A stretch of 64,000 nucleotides of DNA from contig JAGTTD010000009.1 of NCBI GenBank assembly GCA_018398585.1, forward strand, positions 9,987,193-10,051,192. The letters are read 5' to 3'. Position 1 is the first letter of the stretch, and the number at the start of each line of letters is the position of its first letter. The DNA is from Simmondsia chinensis (Eukaryota; Streptophyta; Magnoliopsida; Caryophyllales; Simmondsiaceae). The notes beneath the pieces were generated by a model. That model was not told the origin of the DNA. It made no database searches and saw nothing but the letters and a program-made list of their open reading frames with translations. A program made the position numbers and the translations under genes. Positions 55,780 to 64,000 of the stretch are shown here, piece after piece.

Positions 55780-58700
55780 TCAACTGAAGAAAAGACTTTC
55801 AGTCGTCCCCAAGTACTCAAAGCTTCTTAGAATCCAACTAGCACATTCCCTTAACAAATTAACATACTTAGATGCTGCCTCCAATGAGTGCAATGAGCTA
55901 AACAATAAATCCATATTAGTTTCGTTGAAATCTGCTAGTTGTGCCTCTTTTTGGAACATCGAAATTATGGATTTCTTATCTTCCATTTTCCAAACTCTTG
56001 TACATTAAATCATAACTTGACTTTGATCCTTGCTATCTCCAAAGTATGCTTCCACTATCTTGTCATGCCCAACCCTGAAGAGAGTATACAATGAACTCCT
56101 AACACAGGGATCCCCACTGGAACTTTCTACCTGAGGATTTTGAACAATTAGCCCCTTATCTTTCATCTTTTGAAATGTCCTCCACCAAGATGAGATTTTA
56201 AGCTTCACACTTGTGCTCCAAGGAAACAATGTCACCACTTGAACTCCCAAAATAACCCAACTGACTGTCCTTAGCTTACAACTTACCTTTTCTAGGTTGT
56301 TAAGAAGATCTTCAACTCTTGCTTGAACATCTTTCATATTCTCGCCTTTAATTGACATGCTGCGGCTAAATTAACTCAAATTAAGCAATCCTGATCCTTT
56401 ATCAACAAGCACAAGTAAGAATACAAAATCCATCAGCCCAAGAAGCCAATGGAACTTCAAAATAGCCCTGTACATCATTAATTCAAGGATTGATCTATTT
56501 CCAAGTTCCCTGCTGATGCTTGTACATATTTCAGCTACACTTGATCTTGATCTCCTGTTAATTTCATCAAGTACAGCATTATGAAGACTCTGAAGTTGTT
56601 GCATCTGACTTTTCCACTCAATCTAACCAGCTGCAACATTGCTCGCACCACAGACCAACATTGCTGTCATAGGCATCAACACTTGACTTTGCTTACAAAT
56701 TCTAGTTACCAACCAATAGCAAACATTTTTAGACCCCATCTAAACCGCCTCTTGGACCTTGCTTTTGAAAGTAAAACCACTGGAATGATGCTTTCCTTTA
56801 CTTAAAATATCAAGTGGCCTTACCATTGCTTCTACCTTTGTAACAATCTTTTTCAGTTTAGCTTAATCTCAACATGTTTGTAGGCCATATTCTGCCTTGT
56901 TAGTTACAGCTTGAACTACCAAAACCTGCACACTGCAGTCCTTAAGAGCTAGATCAGGAGGCCTGCCATAAGTGTTCAAGATTTAGTACCAATCAGCTTC
57001 ACACAAGTGAATCGATTGGCCTGCTTGCATTGGACAAATACTTCCACATGTAGCAACTTGTTGCATTGCTGAATTTTTGTCAATAAACCTTCTAATTCCT
57101 TCAATCAACCTAGCTTGATGTTGAAACTATCTGTTATCCAAGCCCAAAACTTCCAAAACCACTTCAGCCATGCTGCACTCAAGTTCCAAACCATGAAAGC
57201 TTTCACATAAATGCTGCAATAGCAGAAAACTTTTTTTTTTGGTATGTCAGTGTGAAAATATCATATATGAACAAATATATGTACAAGTCTACGAGGGGCA
57301 TACCCCAAGCCAAGGCCTAAGGCCTACATCAATGAATCAATCCAAAGAAAGAAATCAAAACAACGAAATCAAAAGCCAATACGGCCAAACAAAAAGGACA
57401 AAGCCAAAAAGCAAAAATATAAAGCTAGCGCTCAATCCCCCACTCCTGCAGAAGCTGTGAGTGACGATGAGCACCACGAAGCATAGGAGCCTCAATGAGA
57501 CGGCTGCGAAGCAATCCTGTGATCTCCTCAGTGATGACTGCAGAAGGCCTGGACTGGGAGCGCTGGATCCACAGGTTACGCTTGTACCAGAGGGTGTAGA
57601 CCATCATTGAAAGACAAAGGCGCGCAAGGATCCGATCGACCCCGCGACCACGGAGTCTGGAAGCAGCCCACTGAACCAGCTCATGCCAAGGAAGCAAAGG
57701 CCATGCGAAAGAGGTGCAAGAAGACACCCTGGACCAGACAGTAGTAGAGAAGCTGCAGCTGAAGACACCCTGCAATAGCAGAAAACATTTCTTTTTAATG
57801 AGTGACTCCACCACCATGTTGATCCTTCTAAACAAGACCCCTTGATACTTAAATTCAAATTGATCAATAGGCACTTGAACCTGTTTGTACACCCCCAACA
57901 GGTCAGCTGATTGCTATTCAGTCCCAAGTTAGAGCTGAAATCTGAAATCAGGAACATGACATTTCCTTTGTAGAAATTTGAGATGCATATTAACAGCTTG
58001 AGTCATTCGCTCCTTCTTCGAATCTATTTGTCTTACTTTCTTGAAAGCATAACCTCCTTCTCCCAGATCAGGAGGAGGCTTGTCACAAGTGCTTGCACTT
58101 GGATAAGTCACAACTCCACTCAAAAAAGGAAGCAAATCAACCTGATCTTTCAAAACATCCAGCTGATAGTATGCTTCAGCTTGCTTAAGTACACACATTT
58201 CTTCACCTAGCCAAGCAGGAGGTTTTACACTCATGTTTGCACTTAGATAAACCTTCTCTCCACTCAAAAGCACACCCTGTTCTTCATTAGATGATACCAT
58301 AGTTGCAACATCTGATTTCTCAAAAAAACTCGAGTGTTCTGTAATGAAGAGGCTACAAGTACCCCGCATGTTCTGGTCCTGCACACCAGCTTGCCATGGA
58401 AAATACTGAGCAAATTTTGTGCTGTATTCATTAATGCTAAATCAGTATAAGCTCCAACTCCACTGTGCTCAACCTGCACCAGCAGCTGCTCTTGATTTTG
58501 TGCTGAATTTGCATCTTTCCTGATAGGACTCTTCCTTCTCATTGCCTTCTTCAACATCCTTTTTATCCAAGATGATGCTCTAATTCTTTCCACATACCAA
58601 AACACCAACCTAGTCTTCCCCACATCAATATCCTTGAGCATTTTTTACTCTTTAAGGTATACCATATTCTTCTCAAGAAGTAAAAAGGTTGGCACACTTC

Positions 58701-59370
58701 CCTTGTAAACAACAATTGGCCTTTCCAATGTTCTCAACCTCTTGCTTAAATAACACTTCTTGTGATTAAAGGAAACTTCTGAATTGATATCAATGTTTTG
58801 CAAAGTGAGCTTAAATCTCAACTTCCTAATGTTTAAAATTTCAATGTATACTTGCGATTTCTTTGTTGCATTTCCCCGTGGCGCAAAGTCTTGCTCAACT
58901 AATTGCACTGGCTTGATTTCAACCTGACTTGAATCCAAACCATCAACACCAGAACCTATTTGCACCTCATTTGCTTACAAGACCTGTGGCAGTTCAGGAC
59001 CTTTGTCCTCCATAGGCATAACGACCTCTTCCTCAAGCTCATTCTCTTGATTAGGCTTCTCCTCATGGACTACATCACCATTCCTTATCACTTCTTCGTG
59101 AACAATTAGATGAACTGGCTCCATATCAATCTGATCCACAGCTTCAACTTGCTTCTCCTCAAAACTCTGTAATCGCTGAGTCAATCGCTCATCAAACTTT
59201 CGATACCATTCCAACTACGACTATCACCATTGGGAGAATATTTCCTCCATTGGCAATTCCCACTGATCATTCATAATAATTTGAACTGATGTAGTGACTT
59301 TAGCTCCTGCCATAGCAGCGTTTGCAGCAACATTTTCCTCTTCAATAGCTAAGTCCGAACTGTGATTCAT
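55780..59370 (-). pseudogene. Family-N long protein, decayed (element D copy)
   Basis: Starts at an ATG at 59370 (MNHSSDLAIEEENVAANAAM). One phase runs to 58264 with stops near 59217-59226, 58975 and 58643: KFDERLTQRLQSFEEKQ (coiled coil), an acidic stretch, LRFKLTLQNIDINSEVSF and KMLKDIDVGKTRLVFWYVERI. A second phase (58384-57929) has LLSGEKVYLSAN and SGVVTYPSASTCDKPPPDLG, the family core motif, present twice in altered form. After the L1 insertion the tail has VQVVTLFPWS (56210) and FSSLHSLEAASK (55880), also seen in element A. No known domain. Confidence 0.58.
57231..57769 (-). mobile_element. L1-type LINE 3' end, 5'-truncated
   Basis: 539 bp with a perfect 17-bp target duplication (57214-57230 and 57770-57786) and a 10-base poly(A) (seen as poly(T) at 57231). 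The minus frame reads FSCSFSTTVWSRV, WHELVQWAASRLRGRG and LCLSMMVYTLWYKRN, ending at 57425. This is the Cys/Trp-rich C-terminal domain (zf-RVT type) found after reverse transcriptase in plant L1 elements. 5' truncation is normal for LINE insertion. The apparent start of that frame at 57898 lies in element D, so the longer frame is a chance fusion. Confidence 0.9.
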
Positions 59371-60438
59371 GTTTAGGTTCTTAGACGAACACCATTGTTA
59401 CTTACTGAGATGAAAATCGTACAATCACAATTAGGAATTCCTCGCAACAGAGAATGAACTTTCGACACTAACAAATCAAAGTCACTGCTCAGCCGAAGAC
59501 AATACTCGAACATCAAACCCTAACTGCGAACTTCGCAAATCAAGAGCACTCGAACCAAACACTAACAACAACGATACATGAGTAATTCTGGCTTAGACTC
59601 TGAATTAGTTTCAAACTTTAATTGCAATTATGACTTCAACACACTACTTTACACAATCCTTAAGAATGAAGTCAGATTTCTACAATTCAATTCTTAGTTC
59701 GTTATTAATTTCACCTTCGAGCTAGTAACTCTTCAATATTTAGTAAATGCCTATGGAATCAACAAGATTCCAATGCAGCTACACTTGATCGATGCTTACC
59801 AAATCAAAACTCCATAATTCAACAACATTCAATCAACAATTCAATTTAGTTCTGTTGAGCTCTTTGCACTTTCAGTTACTGAATTAAACTTAGTTTCTTT
59901 ATCTGAATTATCGAAGGTTAACGCATCAAACTGAAGTTGATTTAGCTCAACTTCAATCAACATTATCACAACTCAAATTGTTTGGAACACTTACAATTCT
60001 GCGCTTGAATCTACTCCAGAAGTAGAACCTGATGTAGGACTTTGAATATGATCAATGTACTACACTTTGTTCATGGTTCTGATCTCAAATAGAATCTGAT
60101 CTCAATCTTAAGATCACTCAGCACATTTACACTGTATCCTGAGTGAAACACAAGCTTCTGTACAATGAATTCAAGCTCTGAAGATTTGCACTAGAGGTAA
60201 CCTCCACCGGCTTGGTTCAATGCAAGGCTTAATGATCCACACAATCTGAACTGAACTTAATATCCAACCTCTTTTATTTGTTTCAATGAAATTTTCAGAT
60301 ACTCTCTTAATCAAGACTCAAGAACTTGATATTAATCAATCAAGAATTCAAAATTGAACTCCGAAGCAATTTGCAATGAAATCAAAGAAATTTGCTATCA
60401 AATCACGTTTGATTTGGAAGCCAAACAAGGCTACTAAA
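59371..60438 (-). other. Element D leader and degenerate primer site
   Basis: About 1.07 kb of AT-rich leader. Next to the LTR (60420-60438) the minus strand reads TTTAGTAGCCTTGTTTGGC. This aligns with the AATGGTATCAGAGCCTTG region of element A but has lost the tRNA match. A short plus-strand frame (60376-60564) spans the LTR edge and is not credible. Confidence 0.65.
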
Positions 60439-60633
60439 TTTTATGATCGAGAAATAATCTCAAATCATAACCTACGGAAGGACAGAATCCAAGAGAGTTA
60501 TATGAGAAGAGAAGTGAAAGGAGATGAGAAAATGGAGAAAGAATTAGATGAGAGAGAGAATTGATCTCAAAAGAGATATTTTCATTATCAAAGTTATGAG
60601 CTCTTCAAGAGAGACTTTGCATACTTATACTAC
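60439..60633 (-). repeat. Element D 5' LTR, left part
   Basis: Matches 54838-55030 closely, then stops at TATACTAC where element C begins. The remainder would lie beyond element C, outside the window. Confidence 0.85.
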
Positions 60634-61060
60634 TGTTACGCTCGGGCTTGAACCACGAACGTAAACTAATATAAAATGCGGATAGATTGAGAATATGAGA
60701 TGAGAAAGAAGGGAAATTAGATGAGAAATAGAGAATTGGGGATGAGAAAATAAAGAGAGTTAGATGAGAGAGAGAATTGATCTCAAAATGAGATATTTGT
60801 TTATGAATTTCATTGATTGAATCTGAACATTACATCCATCACTTATTTATAGCAATCAAAACAAATGGCTAACCAACTTAAGCTAGAACTATCTAGAATA
60901 TTCTAGAATACAACCAACTAATATTCAAAGTTATTATTGTTGGCGCCAATTAAAAGCAAAGAACAGCAGCAGCAGAGTTTTAACCGAATTTTGGCCTTTA
61001 ACCGATTTTCCCGCCATTTAGCCAATTTAAACCCATGCCTCGGATTCTCGGTTTGTAACA
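60634..61060 (-). repeat. Element C 3' LTR
   Basis: 427 bp from TGTTACGCTCGGGC to GGTTTGTAACA in window orientation; shorter than element B's LTR because of small deletions. A minus-strand TATA box (CTATAAATAA) lies at 60843-60852. Confidence 0.9.
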
Positions 61061-61097
61061 TTTCCTTCCCCTTGAAAACATTCTTGTCCTCAAGAAT
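61061..61097 (-). other. Hairpin plus polypurine tract (element C)
   Basis: On the minus strand: perfect 7-bp arms ATTCTTG and CAAGAAT around AGGA (61080-61097), then TTTTCAAGGGGAAGGAAA up to the LTR. Confidence 0.87.
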
Positions 61098-61135
61098 AGA
61101 AGAGAATTGTAACAATGAAGAACACTTATTGAACA

Positions 61136-63980
61136 TTAAAATACATCTGAAACGTTTTGCTGCTGAATTGTCATCTGAAATACTCCACTCGTGCAGACAT
61201 GATGGAACTGATGTATTGAACTACTGAACGTATTGCAACTGTAACAAGCCAACGATGCACTGACTTTGTAATGCAGTCGGTACCTGAGGTCTGTATTGAT
61301 CAACCACATATCAACAACACACGCACCACTCTTTTTGTTGCACTTCACACAGCCCCAAAGCCAGTCTTGCATGTAGTAAGCAGAAACAATTCTGTTTTTA
61401 TGCATGTAGTAAGCTTCATTACTGATTTTGTGTATCTTTGTCCCCATTAAACTGCATATGAAGTCTTTGAGCATCTCGGGAGGCCTTCCAAACTCAAACC
61501 AAGAGAACCAAATATTGAATTCAGCTTGAAAACCTTCCAAAACGCAGCTCCAACAACCATATCTCTTGATCATGGAAGCAACACACATAATAAATTGTTT
61601 CATCTTGGATCTTATTCAAAATGTTTAATGCTCACACAACCACATAATAAACCAACTCATGCCATGCTTAACACATTCTTGATTGCTTTCCAAATGCACC
61701 CAAATAGCTGCAGAAACCAGGAATTCAGCAGAACTAACCTGATGCAATTCAAAACGACATATTGCAACTCGGTGTATGTTCATATGGAAGTTATTTGAAG
61801 TGAACAAGTTATTACACCTTCTAAAAGGCATAATAGCACCAACCAAACTTAATCTGATCAGCTTATTCACTACCAATAGTGACGAATTTCTCCAAGAATT
61901 TTCTACATCCTCCAAAATGACCTTCGGTGGAATATTGAGAGTAAACTTGCAGGGATCTCAAAATTTTAGCCACTTCTTCGCATACTTTTGCATAAGACAC
62001 ACGAATTAGGAACTCATTAACCATTGTGGAATGCCAAGTATACACTAACAAAACTTGAACATCCAAAACATGCCTAATAATTCTGTCAAGGCTGCAGTTT
62101 ACTACTTCCGACCTGCACACCCGACTCCTTTGAACCCCAAGCTTATCCATCCACCCATTATGCATCAAATAATCAAGCTTTGCTTTATTACCAACCAAAA
62201 CAAGCATAAGTGACAATTATATCAAGTGGAGACACCAACCCTGCTCTTGAATAGCTGAAAACTTCTTCAAACACAGAGTTGTTCTGTCAAGAGCTTCCTT
62301 GCTGATTTTAACTCTGATTTTAGCTGAAGTTCTCCTCAATCTTACATTGCTCCTCTCCACCAAAACATTAAGGATGTATTGGAGCTTGTGCATATAATTT
62401 TTCCGCTCAAAACCATCATAACCGACCACCCCAAACCTGTTCAGGTTCTGCCCCAGAAGTCCAGCTTTGCTAATCACATGTAATTCACTCTTTCCTGGAT
62501 CAAAGGGACTTTCAACATCAATTCCATCAGCTAAAGCATCTGCAGTACAGCTACTGATCTGATCAGAATTAGGCTTCAGCATATTACTGCATTTATACAC
62601 CTCCAACAACTTCAATGCTTGTATAGATACAAGGCTTCTCCCTCGTTGGACCTTGAAATGCACCCTCACAGCTTGATTGCTTCTCTTCAACAGGAAATCG
62701 ACTCTTTTCGGCTTCATATTACCTTGAGAATCTTCTCTGGGATCAGGATGAAATTTATCATAAGAGCTTGCACTTGGACAAGTCATAACTCTACTCACGT
62801 AAAGGAATAAATCATTCCGAACTTGCTGATCGTCATGCCGATAGTATAATTTAGCGGCTCTAAGTGCATAAACATTCTCCCAACACAAGAGACCTTGCAA
62901 GGCATCCAATATAATGGTGCTCTGGATCTGACATAGCACAACAGCACGCCCAAAGGTGAACTTGAACATACCTGGATCTGTACTTGTATGTACTGCAGCG
63001 ACAACAACATGTTCTCCAACAGAAAAACATTGCACAGTAACGAAAATACTATGGTTCTGCATATAAACTTGCCATGGAGCCATACTTAACCGATTTGGCG
63101 ATATATTCAGTAATATTTCTGCAGTAACATCGAATGTTTCAGTAGGATGATTCGTGTCTGCATAGATCTCTACTTGATTGCTTGCAACGACTTCATAGTG
63201 ACCCGCTTGTAGCATCGAATCATCCTTTGGAGACCATGACTCAATCACGGATTTGTCATGTTTCCATTTCTGCTTAGGAAACGTCTTTTCCCCCCAAAAA
63301 TCTTTCAATGCGCCGTTAAGATGATTCCTCTTCACTTTACTCTTGGCATTCTTTAACATTCCTTTGACGTGGAAATCGTATTCCCATTCCGGATGCATGT
63401 CATAGTGCTCCTCAACATTGTCAAGAGACTCTAACTCTCGCACAGAATCTTCATAAGAATCATCTTGTTCAGACTCAGGTTCTTCATGCCTGTGTTCATT
63501 AATTTCGGCATTGTCGTGGTCGATGTCATCTTCAACAACAACAGATTGCACCTTCTCTTTTTGTTCAACGAAGAACTCTTATGGTAGAACCACTTCAGTA
63601 GGTGGAACAATCTCAATTTGTTGCAACCGATCTTGCCCCTTTGCATTCTTTGTAGCTTTGCCCATTAACAATGACAGAATTTGATCCATCTTTTGACCAA
63701 AACACTTCTGTAAATCTTCAAGGTCTTCTTTAGTAGCATTCTGAGGTTCGATCGTAACATTTATACCAGCTTCAGATCGAGTTCTCCCTCCATCAGCCAC
63801 ATTTGCATTGAACAATTTCGAAATCGCAGAAATGTAAAACTTGTTTCGCAACTTTTCAACAATCGGTTGCTTAATGAAGTTGTACTCCTTTGATCGCACA
63901 AACAATCCCTTGCTATTGGTTCCACGATCGTCAATGATTATAAACCCTAGCTGATAAACTTCGAACAGAACTTCGAACAA
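61136..63980 (-). pseudogene. Family-N long protein, best preserved copy (element C)
   Basis: About 950 codons. The first phase runs from 63980 to 61863 with only two in-frame stops (63579, 62217). A frameshift near 61900 leads to 61915-61136 with stops near 61622. Order of features: NVADGGRTRSEAG and QKMDQILSLLMGK (leader, likely coiled coil); an acidic stretch; HPEWEYDFHVKGMLKNAKSK; SWSPKDDSM; SPNRLSMAPWQVY; FTFGRAVVLCQIQSTIILDA; VMTCPSASSYDKFHPDP; LRRTSAKIRVKISKEALD; MIKRYGCWSCVLEGFQAEF; WFEFGRPPEMLKD. The main intact piece is 444 codons (62217-63551). No retroviral domain is recognised; function unknown. The DGGRTRSEA start recalls gag starts of chromoviruses, but that is weak. Confidence 0.62.
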
Positions 63981-64000
63981 ACCCTAAGCACGAACGATTT

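Larger units (their letters stand above)
54838..60633 (-). mobile_element. Family-N non-autonomous LTR retrotransposon, element D
   Basis: Minus-strand element: 3' LTR at 54838-55243, polypurine tract and hairpin at 55244-55279, long decayed frame at 59370-55780, degenerate primer site near 60425, and 5' LTR from 60439, which is itself cut by element C at 60633. LTR ends are unusual (TATTATGAT and ATCATAAAA instead of TG and CA). An L1 tail is inserted at 57231-57769. It sits in the Tat-2 protease; the far side is outside the window. Protein motifs group it with element A rather than B and C. Confidence 0.82.
60634..64000 (-). mobile_element. Family-N non-autonomous LTR retrotransposon, element C (5' end outside the window)
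   Basis: Minus-strand element with a 3' LTR at 60634-61060, polypurine tract and hairpin at 61061-61097, a long coding frame at 63980-61136 and the start of the leader. The 5' LTR lies right of the window. LTR ends match element B (TGTTACAAACCGAG and GAGCGTAACA). It interrupts the 5' LTR of element D, so it is the youngest family-N insertion here relative to D. Its frame is the best preserved of the four. Confidence 0.87.

Overview
The window is nuclear DNA of a flowering plant, most likely a eudicot, and is transposable element from end to end. I found no host protein gene, tRNA gene or functional rRNA gene. Support for a plant: Ty3 (Tat-like, Reina-like, Athila-like) and Ty1/copia LTR elements, initiator-Met and Asp tRNA primer sites, an L1-type LINE tail, and SINEs ending in the conserved angiosperm SINE 3' domain. 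The density of nesting suggests pericentromeric or similar heterochromatin. Lineage names rest on motifs read by eye, not on a search.

Layout from the left. 1-633: end of a minus-strand copia element (Copia-A, LTR about 2.2 kb). 634-5613: element A of a non-autonomous LTR family that I cannot assign ('family N'). 5614-6330: reversed scrap of a second copia family (Copia-B). About 6335-32170: a Tat-like Ty3 element (Tat-1, +). Its gag is split by a minus-strand Copia-A (6814-20618), whose 3' LTR in turn holds a nearly complete Reina-like chromovirus (7756-13320, +). The Tat-1 3' part holds two antisense reading frames, an array of about 18 units of about 110 bp, and a 3' LTR. About 32180-41270: Copia-B (+), with family-N element B (36522-40351) in its RNase H region. 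About 41280-54837: a second Tat copy (Tat-2, -). Its reverse transcriptase is broken by a solo Copia-A LTR (44590-46789) and, only 16 bp further on, by a large Athila-like derivative (46806-54153). 54838-60633: family-N element D (-), with an L1 tail inserted (57231-57769). 60634-64000: family-N element C (-), which sits in an LTR of D and runs off the window.

The most unusual content is family N. Its four copies have LTRs of about 400-520 bp, a Met-tRNA primer site, and a decayed coding frame of about 900 codons that resembles no gag or pol I know. Shared motifs include a Tyr-(Pro/Leu)-Ser-Ala-Ser-x-x-Asp-Lys core. All four carry, just before the polypurine tract, a short hairpin that is also present in the Reina-like element. 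This suggests, but does not prove, that a chromovirus supplied their enzymes.

Other points of note: two full SINE copies whose head is derived from 5S rRNA and whose tail is the angiosperm SINE domain, plus two copies without the head; a Tat-1 antisense frame with its own minus-strand TATA box; and a 22-bp perfect palindrome within a cluster of TGACG motifs in the Copia-A leader. All pol genes are damaged, so nothing here looks autonomous. The nested insertions and target duplications give a readable order of events.
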